From: Rhodanobacteraceae bacterium
GTDB taxonomy: Bacteria > Pseudomonadota > Gammaproteobacteria > Xanthomonadales > Rhodanobacteraceae
Assembly: GCA_004299705.1 (NCBI GenBank)
Contig: SCQS01000060.1
Span: 36,568-100,567, forward strand
DNA: 64,000 bases
Reading direction: 5' to 3'
Below are positions 46,360 to 55,316 of this stretch, piece after piece. The position numbers and the translations under genes were made by a program. How positions within the stretch are numbered: position 1 is the stretch's first letter; each line of letters starts with the position of its first letter. A model generated the notes under the pieces. That model saw only the letters and a program-made list of their open reading frames with translations. It did no database searches and was not told the DNA's origin.

Positions 46360-46383
46360 GACGGGCGCCCGAAGGCGCCCGTC
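46360..46383 (-). terminator. Probable terminator of the rpsF-rpsR-rplI operon
   Basis: Read leftward, GACGGGCGCC-TTCG-GGCGCCCGTC is a perfect 10-bp stem with a UUCG tetraloop, 26 bases after the rplI stop. It is followed by TCGTTTGC, only a weak T-run. The very stable tetraloop supports a terminator or message-end hairpin. Confidence 0.65.
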
Positions 46384-46409
46384 CGCACAAACAGGGTGAA
46401 CGTACCGCG

Positions 46410-46859
46410 TCACGCACCGGCAACGACATGCACCTTGATCGACTGCTTGACGTCGGCGTGCAGCGAAACCTCGACGTCGTAATCGCCGAGGTTGTGGATC
46501 GCGCCTTCCGGCATGATCACTTCGCTCTTCTCCAGCGCAAGGCCTTGCGCGGTGAAGGCTTCCGCGATGTCGCGCGGACCGATCGAGCCGAACAGCTTGC
46601 CCTCGGGGCTGGCGTTGGCGTTGATCGTGGTCTCCGCGTTTTCAAACTTCGCGCCGCGCGCCTGTGCATCGGCCAGCAGCTTGTCGGCCTTGGCCTGGTA
46701 GTCGGCGCGCTTCGCCTCGAACGCTTCGAGGTTGGATTTGGTGGCCGGCACGGCCTTGCCGTGCGGCACCAGGTAGTTGCGACCGTAACCCGGTTTCACG
46801 CGAACCTTGTCGCCCAACGCGCCGAGGTTCTTCACTTTTTCCAGCAGGATGACTTCCAT
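46410..46859 (-). CDS. rplI: 50S ribosomal protein L9
   Basis: A 149-residue large-subunit protein. The N-terminal domain [20 protein letters not shown]...[17 protein letters not shown] is diagnostic. A long helix links it to the C-terminal domain (about 80-149). The start at 46859 is fixed by this N-terminus. It is separated from rpsR by a hairpin repeat but is on the same strand in the standard rpsF-rpsR-rplI order. Confidence 0.97.
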   Translation of the reverse strand: MEVILLEKVKNLGALGDKVRVKPGYGRNYLVPHGKAVPATKSNLEAFEAKRADYQAKADKLLADAQARGAKFENAETTINANASPEGKLFGSIGPRDIAEAFTAQGLALEKSEVIMPEGAIHNLGDYDVEVSLHADVKQSIKVHVVAGA

Positions 46860-46934
46860 AAAACTCTCCGATTCGTTAGCGCCGGCAGACCGACGCAACC
46901 TTGTGGTTGTCCGAACGCGTTTCGTTCCAGGGAC

Positions 46935-47025
46935 GTCATTCCCGCGAAAGCGGGAATCCAGCGGCTTCATGACACCTGAAAGGCGCTGGATTCCGGATCG
47001 CCGCTGCGCGGCGTCCGGAATGACG
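46935..47025. repeat. CATTCCCGCGAAAGCGGGAATCCAG-type repeat between rpsR and rplI
   Basis: GTCATTCCCGCGAAAGCGGG contains a tight hairpin (CCCGC/GCGGG). The full element is closed by TCCGGAATGACGA at 47013-47025. A second copy lies at 48334-48497 and related ends occur at 1684-1885. Its presence inside a ribosomal operon is notable. Confidence 0.65.
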
Positions 47026-47041
47026 ATCATGGAGCGTCTTG

Positions 47042-47272
47042 TTACACGAAATGATTGTCGCTATAGGGCAGCAACGCCAGAAACCGAGCGCGCTGCACCG
47101 CGGTCGTCAACTGGCGCTGGTAACGCGCCTTGGTGCCGGTGATGCGGCTGGGCACGATCTTGCCGGTTTCGGTGACGTACTGCTTCAGCGTCGCGAGATC
47201 CTTGTAGTCAATGTGCTCGACACCCTCTGCGCTGAAACGGCAGAACTTGCGGCGACGGAAGAACTTGGACAT
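47042..47272 (-). CDS. rpsR: 30S ribosomal protein S18
   Basis: A 76-residue small-subunit protein starting [17 protein letters not shown], with [18 protein letters not shown] typical. The start at 47272 gives the family length. However, an in-frame ATG at 47326 overlaps the rpsF stop (ATGA) behind a GAGGAGG sequence and would add 18 basic residues, so the longer form is a real alternative. S18 pairs with S6 on the 30S platform. Confidence 0.95.
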   Translation of the reverse strand: MSKFFRRRKFCRFSAEGVEHIDYKDLATLKQYVTETGKIVPSRITGTKARYQRQLTTAVQRARFLALLPYSDNHFV

Positions 47273-47325
47273 GTTCGAATCCCCGGTCTTCCTGGCTCCG
47301 GGCTTCTTGCTGTTCGGGCGTGGCA

Positions 47326-47718
47326 TCAGGCGGCCTCCTCTCGCTCGTTGCGGTCATCCTCGTCATCGTCGCGACGACGCGAAGGCTTTTCGTCCTTGTC
47401 CTTGCTCTTCATGATCAGGGACGGCTCGGTTTCGACGCCATGCCACTGCATGATCAAATGCCGCAGCACCGCATCGTTGAAACGGAAGCCAGATTTCAGC
47501 TCGTCGATGGCCTTGGGGCCGCACTCGATGTTGAGCAGCGCGTAGTGGGCCTTGGCCAGATGCTGGATCGGATAGGCGAGCGGGCGGCGGCCCCAATCCT
47601 CGACGCGATGAACCTTGCCGCCTTCGGCCTCGACGAGCGCCTTGTAACGCTCGATCATGCCGGGCACCTGCTCGCTCTGGTCCGGATGGACCAGGAACAC
47701 GACTTCATAGTGACGCAT
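47326..47718 (-). CDS. rpsF: 30S ribosomal protein S6
   Basis: A 130-residue small-subunit protein. [20 protein letters not shown] and [18 protein letters not shown] are family blocks. The acidic C-terminal tail (about 105-130, rich in Asp/Glu/Arg) is where RimK adds glutamates in enterobacteria. It is the first gene of rpsF-rpsR-rplI, with a leader hairpin upstream. Confidence 0.96.
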   Translation of the reverse strand: MRHYEVVFLVHPDQSEQVPGMIERYKALVEAEGGKVHRVEDWGRRPLAYPIQHLAKAHYALLNIECGPKAIDELKSGFRFNDAVLRHLIMQWHGVETEPSLIMKSKDKDEKPSRRRDDDEDDRNEREEAA

Positions 47719-47761
47719 TGTGTTTCCTCATGGGTGTCGCCGCGGCGACGCGCCGTGGCGG

Positions 47762-47800
47762 GGCAGCCCCCCGACCGGAATCCGGCGGTGGGGCGAGGGC
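47762..47800 (-). ncRNA. Candidate S6:S18-binding leader hairpin of rpsF
   Basis: In the rpsF leader (minus strand) CCCC, A, CCG, CCGG, ATT, CCGG, T, C and GGGG follow in order. They form an outer C/G stem and an inner CCGG/CCGG hairpin separated by an unpaired CCG on the 5' side. A hairpin with a bulged CCG is the known S6:S18 autoregulatory motif in many bacteria. A second perfect stem (TTGCGTTC/GAACGCAA) precedes it. By-eye folding only. Confidence 0.5.
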
Positions 47801-47836
47801 TTGCGTTCGGCCTGGGCCGTGAACGCAAGAGGCAGA

Positions 47837-47865
47837 ATTCTACGCGTAATGCTGCTACGGCGCAA
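47837..47865 (-). promoter_or_regulatory. Promoter of rpsF-rpsR-rplI
   Basis: On the minus strand TTGCGC (47860-47865) and TAGAAT (47837-47842) are separated by exactly 17 bases. The -10 matches the consensus at five of six positions. It gives a leader of about 110 bases containing the S6:S18-like hairpin. Confidence 0.6.
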
Positions 47866-47960
47866 GAAAGCAGCGGGGACGGGTGATGGGTGACGATGGC
47901 ACGCCCGAACGGGCCTCCAGCGGCTCGGAGTCTGCGAAGAGGCTGAAAAGCACGCCTCCG

Positions 47961-48308
47961 CTACCCGCCACCCACCCCCTGTTTTGCCACCGTGAAACTT
48001 TCCCCGCAACCGCATTCGCCGGTGGCGTTCGGATTGTGGAACTCGAAGGCCGCATTGATGCCATGGCGGACGAAGTCGATGCGGGTGCCTTCGACGAATG
48101 GCAGCGCCTTGGCGTCCACCACCAGCTTGATGCCGTCGAGGTCGAACACCTTGTCGTCGCCGGCTACGACGTTTGCCAGCTCGACGGTGTAACCGAATCC
48201 GGAACAGCCGGTGCGCTTGATGCCGAAGCGGACGCCCGGCGCGGTCGGGTTCTTCGCAAGGAAATCGCGCATGCGCGCGGCGGCGGTTGGGGTGAGCTGA
48301 ATGGACAT
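47961..48308 (-). CDS. A-type Fe-S carrier (IscA/ErpA family)
   Basis: A 115-residue carrier delivering Fe-S clusters to client proteins. The three ligand Cys are in KRTGCSGFGY and the C-terminal ECGCGES. MSIQLTPTAAARMRDFLAK is a family start, fixing ATG 48308; the frame continues upstream through a repeat and is not coding. IscA, SufA and ErpA cannot be told apart here. It stands alone, about 2 kb beyond the suf regulator. Confidence 0.9.
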   Translation of the reverse strand: MSIQLTPTAAARMRDFLAKNPTAPGVRFGIKRTGCSGFGYTVELANVVAGDDKVFDLDGIKLVVDAKALPFVEGTRIDFVRHGINAAFEFHNPNATGECGCGESFTVAKQGVGGG

Positions 48309-48333
48309 GGCTTCGTTTGTTCCATTTACTGGC

Positions 48334-48497
48334 GTCATTCCCGCGAAAGCGGGAATCCAGTGTCTTTTCATCAAAGGCGCTGGATTACTCGCGTCATCCA
48401 TGGCGCTCGCCCTACGGGCCATCGGCTTCGCCGATGTTCGCTCCGGCATCCTGCCTTCGCAGTCCGGACAGCCGCTGCGCGGCTTCCGGAATGACGA
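48334..48497. repeat. CATTCCCGCGAAAGCGGGAATCCAG-type repeat
   Basis: It begins GTCATTCCCGCGAAAGCGGG and ends TTCCGGAATGACGA, like 46935-47025 but with a longer interior. It occupies the divergent gap between the Fe-S carrier and asnS, so both promoters must fit around it. Confidence 0.65.
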
Positions 48498-48574
48498 GAT
48501 TATAGAGCCTCGGCTATCATTGCCGGCTTGTTTTGTCTTACCTATGTGGTCGCACAAGCGAAGGGTTTCAAGCC

Positions 48575-49975
48575 ATGACAACCTTGAGCGTCAAAAAGGC
48601 ACTCTCCGGCGCCGCGCCGCAAGGCGCAGCAGTCGAAGTACGTGGCTGGGTGCGCACCCGCCGCGATTCCAAGGCCGGTCTTTCCTTCGTGAACCTCTCC
48701 GACGGTTCCTGCTTCGCACCCTTGCAGGTGGTCGCATCCGCGTCCCTGCGAAATTACGCGAGCGACGTGCTGAAGTTGTCCGCCGGCTGCGGCATCGTCG
48801 CGCGCGGCAAGCTGGTGCCCTCGCAGGGCAAGGGCCAGGCCTTCGAGCTGCAGGCCGAGTCCATCGAAGTGACGGGCTTCGTCGAAGACCCGGAAACCTA
48901 CCCCATCCAGCCCAAGCAGCACTCGCCCGAATTCCTGCGCGAGGTCGCGCACCTCAGGCCCCGCACCAACCTGTTCGGCGCGATCTCGCGGGTGCGCCAC
49001 ACCATGATGACGGCACTGCATCGGCACCTGACGTCGGAAGGATTCTTCTGGGTCAACACGCCGATCATTACCACCAGCGATGCCGAAGGCGCGGGCGACA
49101 TGTTCCGGGTCTCGACGCTGGATCTTGCCAACCTGCCGCGCGACGATAAGGGCGCGGTCGACTTCAGCAAAGATTTCTTCGCGCGTGAAGCCTTCCTCAC
49201 GGTTTCCGGCCAGTTGAACGTCGAGGCGTACTGTCTGGCGCTCTCCAAGGTCTACACCTTCGGCCCGACCTTCCGCGCCGAAAACTCCAACACGCCGCGC
49301 CACCTCGCCGAGTTCTGGATGTGCGAGCCCGAGATCGCCTTCGCCGACCTGGACGACGACGCCGATTGCGCGGAAGCCTTCCTCAAGGCGATCTTCAAGG
49401 CGGTGCTGGAAGAGCGCGCCGACGACATGGCGTTCTTCGCCGAGCGCGTGCAGAAGGACGCCGTGACGCGGCTGGAAAAATTCATCGCCGCGCCGTTCGA
49501 GCGCATCGATTACAGCGACGCCATCACCGCGCTCAAGAAGTCCGGCCAGAAATTCGAATACCCGGTCGAATGGGGCGTGGACCTGCAGACCGAGCACGAA
49601 CGCTGGCTGGCCGAGACCCATATCGGCCGTCCGGTGGTGGTGATGAACTACCCCGAGAAGATCAAGGCGTTCTACATGCGCCTCAACGACGACGGCAAAA
49701 CCGTCGCCGCGATGGACGTGCTGGCGCCGGGCATCGGCGAGATCATCGGTGGTTCGCAGCGCGAGGAACGCCTCGACCACCTGGATCGTCGCATCGCGCA
49801 GTTCGGCATCGACCCCGCGCATTACCAGTGGTACCGCGACCTGCGCCGCTACGGCACGGTGCCGCACGCGGGCTTCGGCCTCGGTTTCGAGCGGCTGCTG
49901 GTGTACGTGTGCGGGCTGACCAACATCCGCGACGCGATCCCCTACCCGCGCACGCCGGGCCACGCCGAATTCTGA
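48575..49975 (+). CDS. asnS: Asparaginyl-tRNA synthetase
   Basis: A 466-residue class-II aminoacyl-tRNA synthetase charging tRNA-Asn. The N-terminal OB-fold anticodon domain (1-110) includes [20 protein letters not shown]. The catalytic core has motif 2 in [19 protein letters not shown] and motif 3 in [10 protein letters not shown], ending [17 protein letters not shown], typical of AsnRS rather than AspRS. ATG 48575 gives the canonical N-terminus. It is monocistronic. Confidence 0.97.
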   Translation: MTTLSVKKALSGAAPQGAAVEVRGWVRTRRDSKAGLSFVNLSDGSCFAPLQVVASASLRNYASDVLKLSAGCGIVARGKLVPSQGKGQAFELQAESIEVTGFVEDPETYPIQPKQHSPEFLREVAHLRPRTNLFGAISRVRHTMMTALHRHLTSEGFFWVNTPIITTSDAEGAGDMFRVSTLDLANLPRDDKGAVDFSKDFFAREAFLTVSGQLNVEAYCLALSKVYTFGPTFRAENSNTPRHLAEFWMCEPEIAFADLDDDADCAEAFLKAIFKAVLEERADDMAFFAERVQKDAVTRLEKFIAAPFERIDYSDAITALKKSGQKFEYPVEWGVDLQTEHERWLAETHIGRPVVVMNYPEKIKAFYMRLNDDGKTVAAMDVLAPGIGEIIGGSQREERLDHLDRRIAQFGIDPAHYQWYRDLRRYGTVPHAGFGLGFERLLVYVCGLTNIRDAIPYPRTPGHAEF

Positions 49976-50141
49976 CTATTTCGGGCAACTTCCCTGCCCG
50001 CGCCGTGTCAAATCGCCGGATCAGGACTTTTGGCCGTTTTAGACCGTGCCTTGATCTGTACACTGCGTGAACCGAGTGGTACATGCCTTCCGCTGGCCAG
50101 GCCAGCGGTGCCCTGCCTCACCCGACCACCCCTCCAGAACC

Positions 50142-50939
50142 GTGCCCCGTTTCTTCCGCGTTGCCCTTTTCGCCATCGCCCCCGTCCTGCTGGCCGGCTG
50201 CAGCCACGCGGTCAAATTGCCGCTGCTGGGCAATCTCGAGAACGCTCCGCCACCTTCGCGCGACGCGGCGCTGAAGCGCATCGAAGCCGCCACGCCGTGT
50301 TGCCACACCTGGGCCGACCTGCCCTTCCACGACACCCTGCCCGAGCAGCCACGCAAATTCACGCTGGACAAGTTCAGCCCGGTCGCCGACCTCGCCGGCG
50401 GACGCACCCACTTCCTCACTTTCATCCTGCCCAAGTACACCAAGCCCTACCGCGTGGTGTTCCAGGCGCAGCCGAGTGCACGCCACCTGGGCAACAGCTT
50501 CCTGCTCGCGCCCACGGTCACGCTGCTGAACGCCGACTACCAGCCGTTGTCGAGCACCGACGTTTCGCTGTGCGTGTACATCAACTGGCGGCCCAGCATG
50601 TCGGGCGGTTTCGGCGCCGTGAAGATCGACAACCCCGACGCGCAGTACCTGGTGGTGACCACCTCGAAGAAACAGCTCGCCGCGACCACCTATTGGGCGC
50701 AATCGCCGACCAGCTTCAGCAACGTCAACGTCCCGAGTGCTTCCCCATTCGCCAGCATCAAACCCGCGGCACCGGTCACCAGCGGCGACTTCAACGTGCC
50801 GCACGCGCCGGAGGGCACGCTGTACCTCGGCAAGATGACCCCCGCCTACGCCAGCGCGGTGGACAACGGCCTGTGCGGCAAGCCCACGACGGGCGCGGGG
50901 TTGTTGCCGGAACTCAAGCACGCGTTGCAGAATCGGTAA
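50142..50939 (+). CDS. MalM-like lipoprotein
   Basis: A protein of about 265 residues with a lipoprotein signal MPRFFRVALFAIAPVLLAGC (Cys at about 20). The mature part resembles the MalM family: CCHTWADLPF, then KYTKPYRVVFQAQ, beta-rich throughout. MalM proteins are periplasmic products of maltose operons with unknown function; no maltose genes are present here. GTG 50142 puts the signal peptide at the N-terminus. A longer GTG start at 50067 would leave 25 unlikely residues before it. Confidence 0.65.
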   Translation: MPRFFRVALFAIAPVLLAGCSHAVKLPLLGNLENAPPPSRDAALKRIEAATPCCHTWADLPFHDTLPEQPRKFTLDKFSPVADLAGGRTHFLTFILPKYTKPYRVVFQAQPSARHLGNSFLLAPTVTLLNADYQPLSSTDVSLCVYINWRPSMSGGFGAVKIDNPDAQYLVVTTSKKQLAATTYWAQSPTSFSNVNVPSASPFASIKPAAPVTSGDFNVPHAPEGTLYLGKMTPAYASAVDNGLCGKPTTGAGLLPELKHALQNR

Positions 50940-50950
50940 AACGTATCTGT

Positions 50951-50968
50951 GCGATCATCCCTGATCGC
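50951..50968. repeat. Short palindrome after the MalM-like gene
   Basis: GCGATCAT-cc-CTGATCGC, a near-copy of the perfect palindrome at 32053-32070 and again just downstream of a stop codon. The rest of the gap to 51112 shows nothing gene-like. Confidence 0.45.
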
Positions 50969-51112
50969 CGCACCGCCAAACCATGTCACGGCCGGGGCCG
51001 TTTCTCGCCCCAAGGCACCAGAACGTCCTTCCATGGACTGACTCTTCACAAAAGCCGCTTCGAATATGGCGCGGGGCCAAAAACCACGAAGTCCTTATTC
51101 AAGGAGAGAAAC

Positions 51113-51901
51113 ATGGATCTGGATCTGACCGGCCGCCACGCACTGGTATGCGGCGCATCGCAGGGCATCGGCCGCGCCTGCGCGATTGAACTGGCACTGC
51201 TCGGCGCCAACGTCACGGCGCTGGCGCGGCGCGCGGAGGTGCTGCAGCAACTCGTCGCGGAACTGCCGCGCACCCACGCCAAACAAACGCACGATTTCCT
51301 GGTCGCCGACTCGGGCGACACCGACGGCCTGCGCGCAGCCGTGGAAAAGCTCGTGGCGGCGCAGCCCGTGCACATCCTGGTCAACAATTCCGGCGGCCCG
51401 CCGCCGGGGCCCGCGCATGGCGCAAAAATCGAAGCATTCCTGGATGCTTATCGCAAGCACCTCGTCGCGAATCACACCCTTGCCGAAACCGCGATCCCCG
51501 GCATGCAGGCCGCGCGCTTCGGCCGCATCGTCAACATCATCTCGACCTCGGTGAAGGAACCGATCGCGGGCCTCGGCGTGTCCAACACCACGCGCTGGGC
51601 CGTGGCCAGCTGGGCCAAGACATTGGCCGGCGAACTCGCGCCCTTCGGCATCACCGTCAACAACGTGCTGCCGGGTTCGACGCACACGCCACGCATCGAG
51701 CAGATCGTCGCCGCGCGTGCCGGGAAATCCGGCGCATCCATCGCAGCGATGCAACAAACCATGGAAGCCGAAATCCCGATGCGGCGTTTCGCCGACCCGG
51801 CCGAAGTCGCCGCCGCCGTGGCGTTTCTGTGCTCGCCGGCGGCCGCCTACATCACCGGCATCAACGTGCCGGTGGACGGCGGGCGCACGCGCTCGCTCTG
51901 A
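51113..51901 (+). CDS. Divergent short-chain dehydrogenase/reductase
   Basis: A 262-residue Rossmann protein of the SDR superfamily. The cofactor motif GASQGIG is at 14-20, NNSGG at 91-95, and the C-terminal FLCSPAAAYITGINVPVDGG is FabG-like. The catalytic triad is altered: with Ser144 in place, the expected Tyr is Ser157 and the expected Lys is Arg161 (VSNTTRWAVASWAKTLA). SDRs of this divergent branch keep the fold but may use another mechanism or only bind ligand. AAGGAGAGAAAC precedes the ATG. Its substrate is unknown. Confidence 0.82.
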   Translation: MDLDLTGRHALVCGASQGIGRACAIELALLGANVTALARRAEVLQQLVAELPRTHAKQTHDFLVADSGDTDGLRAAVEKLVAAQPVHILVNNSGGPPPGPAHGAKIEAFLDAYRKHLVANHTLAETAIPGMQAARFGRIVNIISTSVKEPIAGLGVSNTTRWAVASWAKTLAGELAPFGITVNNVLPGSTHTPRIEQIVAARAGKSGASIAAMQQTMEAEIPMRRFADPAEVAAAVAFLCSPAAAYITGINVPVDGGRTRSL

Positions 51902-52023
51902 CCGCGACAGATCAGCCCGCAGGCCCCAAGCCAACCAATGGCACTGGCGCGCCAGTCGCGCGCCGCGTGGAATGCCTGCGGGCGCATTCGCCGCGCCAGC
52001 ATCGTCGGACACGGGAGTACGCA

Positions 52024-53586
52024 GTGAACAAACAGTTGTTGGTGGCGATCGTTGCCGGTGCGTTGACGCTGGCGGCACCAGCCTGGGCGTCGGATCACGC
52101 ACCGTCGAAAGACCACGCCACGCACGCGCAAGCCACCACCGCCCCGATCCCCAAGCAACGCTCGGTCGTGACGCACGGCAGCGTTTTGATCGAAGGCAAG
52201 ACGATCCGCTACACCGCGACTGCCGGCACGCTGCTGCTGTACGACAAGCACCAGCAGCCCGTCGCCACGGTCTTCTATGTCGCCTACGACAAGGACGGCG
52301 TGCGCGATCCCGCCAAACGGCCGCTGACGTTCCTGTACAACGGCGGCCCGGGCGCATCCTCCGACTGGATCCAGATCGGCGGCTTGGGGCCGTACCACAT
52401 CGCGTGGACGCCCGGCGCGGCCATGGCGCCATCGCCCTACCCTCTCGTACCCAACCACGAAAGCCTGCTGAACGACTCCGACCTGGTATTCATCGACGCG
52501 GTCGGCACCGGCTACAGCCACGTCGTCGGCAAGGGCAAGGGCAAGATGTTCTGGGGCGTGGATCAGGACGTGCGCGCGTTCGCGCAGTTCATCCGCCGCT
52601 ACCTCAACCAATACAACCGCTGGAACTCGCCCAAGTTCCTGTACGGCGAGAGCTACGGCACCACCCGCTCCGCGGCGCTCGCGGAATACCTGCAGGACCA
52701 CGGCATCGAATTGAACGGCGTGGTGCTGCAGTCCTCGGTGCTCAATTACTTCGACGAGACGCCCGGTTCGGACAACTCCTACACCTTCACCCTGCCCACC
52801 TTCGCCGCGATCGCGTGGTACCACCACAAGCTGGCCAACCCGCCCGCCAAACTGCCGACACTGCTGCAACAGGCACGCACGTTCGCGGACGGTCCGTTCG
52901 CGCAGGCGCTGCGGCAGGGCGACAAGCTGCCCCAAGCCACGCTCGACGCGGTGGCGCAGCAGATGAGCCAGCTCACCGGCCTGCCGGCCGATTACATCGA
53001 GCGCGCCAAGCTGCGCGTGACCCCGGCGGAGTTCCGCAAGGAATTGCTGCTGCCGGAACGCGAACACATCGGCCGTTACGACGGCCGCTACGTCGCCGGC
53101 GATGTGAACGCCATCGCCTCGACGCCCGCGTTCGACCCGTCCAACCAGGACATCTCGCCGGCCGTCACCACGGCATTCCACTGGTACCTGCAGAACATCC
53201 TGAAGTGGAACAGCGATCGCCTGTACCGCGACTACGCCAACGAGCCTTACAAGAAGTGGGACTGGAAGCACAAAGCACCGAACGGCCGGACGCTGCAACT
53301 GCCCGACGTCGCGCTGGACCTGGCGGTGGCCCTGCGCAAGAACCCCTACCTGCGCGTGCTGTCCGAGAACGGCTACTTCGACATGGCAACCCCGTTCCAC
53401 GCCACCGAATACGACCTGAGCCACATGCTGCTGGGGCCGAAACTCGACCAGCACGTCGAACTTGCCTACTTCTACTCGGGCCACCCGATCTACGTGAACC
53501 CCAAGGCACTGAAAGCCATGCACGCCCGCCTCGATGCGTTCTATGCGAGCACCTTGAGCGCGGATGCGGGCGACGCCACGCACTGA
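52024..53586 (+). CDS. S10-family serine carboxypeptidase-like protein, exported
   Basis: A 520-residue alpha/beta-hydrolase with an N-terminal signal peptide (VNKQLLVAIVAGALTLAAPA region). The nucleophile is Ser210 in YGESYGTTR, with Asp453 in YFDMATP and His487 in YSGHPIY. FLYNGGPGASS forms the oxyanion region. The triad order and NGGPG match peptidase family S10. It probably releases C-terminal residues from peptides in the periplasm. GTG 52024 is the start because the signal peptide follows at once; the frame upstream overlaps the SDR gene. Confidence 0.88.
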   Translation: MNKQLLVAIVAGALTLAAPAWASDHAPSKDHATHAQATTAPIPKQRSVVTHGSVLIEGKTIRYTATAGTLLLYDKHQQPVATVFYVAYDKDGVRDPAKRPLTFLYNGGPGASSDWIQIGGLGPYHIAWTPGAAMAPSPYPLVPNHESLLNDSDLVFIDAVGTGYSHVVGKGKGKMFWGVDQDVRAFAQFIRRYLNQYNRWNSPKFLYGESYGTTRSAALAEYLQDHGIELNGVVLQSSVLNYFDETPGSDNSYTFTLPTFAAIAWYHHKLANPPAKLPTLLQQARTFADGPFAQALRQGDKLPQATLDAVAQQMSQLTGLPADYIERAKLRVTPAEFRKELLLPEREHIGRYDGRYVAGDVNAIASTPAFDPSNQDISPAVTTAFHWYLQNILKWNSDRLYRDYANEPYKKWDWKHKAPNGRTLQLPDVALDLAVALRKNPYLRVLSENGYFDMATPFHATEYDLSHMLLGPKLDQHVELAYFYSGHPIYVNPKALKAMHARLDAFYASTLSADAGDATH

Positions 53587-53593
53587 CCCGCAA

Positions 53594-53712
53594 CTCTCCC
53601 CTTCGGGACGAAGGGGGTCGCATGCCTTCGGCATGCGGGGGGATGGCGGCGTGCGAGTTGAAAGCGAAAAGCCATCCCCCTCGCTCCCCCTTCTTGCGGA
53701 AGGGGGAAGAGT
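53594..53712. repeat. C-rich/G-rich nested hairpin repeat
   Basis: CTCCCCTTCGGGACGAAGGG, then GCATGCCTTCGGCATGC and GGGGGGATGGC mirrored by GCCATCCCCC, ending CCCCCTTCTTGCGGAAGGGGG. It is the same family as 16344-16497, 34183-34275 and 57915-57971. It fills the gap between the S10 peptidase and the ALDH. Confidence 0.6.
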
Positions 53713-53734
53713 CTGCGTGCGCTAAGCTTGCGCG

Positions 53735-55183
53735 ATGGGATTGACCACGCTCGCCAACCTGATCGACGGAAAGTTGACCGCGCCGACAAGTGGCGCATAC
53801 CTCGACGTGTACGAGCCCGCAACCGGCAAGGTGTATGCGCGTTGCCCGGATTCCGATGCCCGCGACGTCGCGGTCGCTGTCAAGACCGCCGAGCACGCGG
53901 CACCGGCGTGGGCTGCATTGCCTGCAAGTGAACGTGCACGCCATCTGCATCGGTTGGCCGACGCCATCGAGACACGATTAGACGAACTCGCCCGCGAAGA
54001 ATCGCGCGACAACGGCAAGCCCATCACGCTGGCGCGAAAGGTGGACATCCCGCGCGCGGTTGCCAACCTGCGTTTCTTCGCCGAGGCGATCACGCAATGG
54101 CCGGGCGAATCGCACGTCGATGCGCGCGCGATCAACTTCACCCTGCGCCAGCCGCTGGGCGTGGTCGGCTGCATCTCGCCGTGGAACCTGCCGTTGTACC
54201 TGTTCACCTGGAAGATCGCCCCGGCACTCGCGACTGGCAACACGGTGGTGGCGAAACCTTCGGAAATTACGCCGTTCACCGCGTTCCGGTTGGCCGAACT
54301 CGCGGTCGATTGCGGCTTGCCGCCGGGCGTGCTGAACATCGTGCACGGGCTCGGCCCCAAGGTTGGGCAAGCCATCGTCGAGCATCCGAAGATCAAGGCG
54401 CTGTCGTTCACCGGCAGCACGCGCACCGGTGCGTTCATCGCGGAAGCGGCAGCGAGGCAATTCAAGAAGGTATCGCTGGAGATGGGCGGCAAGAATCCCG
54501 CCATCGTGTTCGCGGACGCTGATTTGAGCGACGCGAACCTCGACACGATTGTGCGCTCGGGTTTCTCCAACCAGGGCGAGATCTGCCTGTGCGGTTCGCG
54601 GCTGCTGATCGAACGCTCGATCTACGCCGATTTCAAGCGACGCTATCTCGACAAGGTGAGGGCGCTGCGCGTGGGCGATCCTGAAGATACTGCAAGCGAC
54701 CTCGGCGCCCTGGTGTCGCAACCGCATTTCGAGAAAGTGATGGGCTGCATCGAACGCGCCGGCGCCGAAGGCGGCAAGCTGCTGTGCGGCGGCAATGCGG
54801 TGAAGCCCGATGGCCGCTGCGCCGACGGCTGGTTCATTGCACCGACCGTGCTCGAAGGCCTGCCGCAGGATTGCGCGACCAACCGCGAAGAAATCTTCGG
54901 GCCGGTGGTGACATTGATCCCGTTCGATTCCGAGGACGACGCCGTCGCGATCGCCAACGGCACCGACTACGGCCTCGCCGCGTCGTTGTGGACGCGCGAT
55001 CTCGCGCGCGCGCAGCGTGTCGCGGAGCGCATCGAGTTCGGCATCGTCTGGGTAAACTGCTGGATGCTGCGCGACCTGCGCACCCCGTTCGGCGGCGTCA
55101 AGCATTCCGGCATGGGCCGCGAAGGCGGCGTCGACGCACTGCGATTTTTCACGGAACCGAAAAATGTTTGCATGGCACGGTAG
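53735..55183 (+). CDS. Aldehyde dehydrogenase, 2-aminomuconate semialdehyde dehydrogenase-like
   Basis: A 482-residue ALDH with general base Glu249 in SLEMGGKNP and nucleophile Cys284 in NQGEICLCGS. The QGEICLCGSR and NCWMLRDLRTPFGGVKHSG segments resemble the ALDH8/hydroxymuconic-type enzymes that oxidise 2-aminomuconate semialdehyde in tryptophan (kynurenine) breakdown. A 2-aminomuconate-deaminase-like RidA 2.3 kb downstream supports this. The stop codon lies inside a GTAGGAGC-type repeat, so the last residues touch repeat sequence. Other aldehyde substrates remain possible. Confidence 0.82.
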   Translation: MGLTTLANLIDGKLTAPTSGAYLDVYEPATGKVYARCPDSDARDVAVAVKTAEHAAPAWAALPASERARHLHRLADAIETRLDELAREESRDNGKPITLARKVDIPRAVANLRFFAEAITQWPGESHVDARAINFTLRQPLGVVGCISPWNLPLYLFTWKIAPALATGNTVVAKPSEITPFTAFRLAELAVDCGLPPGVLNIVHGLGPKVGQAIVEHPKIKALSFTGSTRTGAFIAEAAARQFKKVSLEMGGKNPAIVFADADLSDANLDTIVRSGFSNQGEICLCGSRLLIERSIYADFKRRYLDKVRALRVGDPEDTASDLGALVSQPHFEKVMGCIERAGAEGGKLLCGGNAVKPDGRCADGWFIAPTVLEGLPQDCATNREEIFGPVVTLIPFDSEDDAVAIANGTDYGLAASLWTRDLARAQRVAERIEFGIVWVNCWMLRDLRTPFGGVKHSGMGREGGVDALRFFTEPKNVCMAR

Positions 55184-55277
55184 GAGCGCGCCGGCACGAA
55201 GTGCCGCTTTTTCTTTTGCGCGCGAACCGATTCGCGGCGACACGAGACGTCTGGTCGCGGCCATGGGCCGCTCCTAC
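55180..55277. repeat. GTAGGAGC-family repeat overlapping the ALDH stop
   Basis: GTAGGAGCGCGCCGGCACGA begins in the ALDH stop codon and is closed by GGTCGCGGCCATGGGCCGCT plus CCTAC at 55268-55277. It has the same terminal motif as 15387-15445 and 29893-29950, with a longer interior. Confidence 0.6.
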
Positions 55278-55316
55278 AATTCGCTGTATTCCCGTCATCC
55301 CGGAGCGCGACCGACC

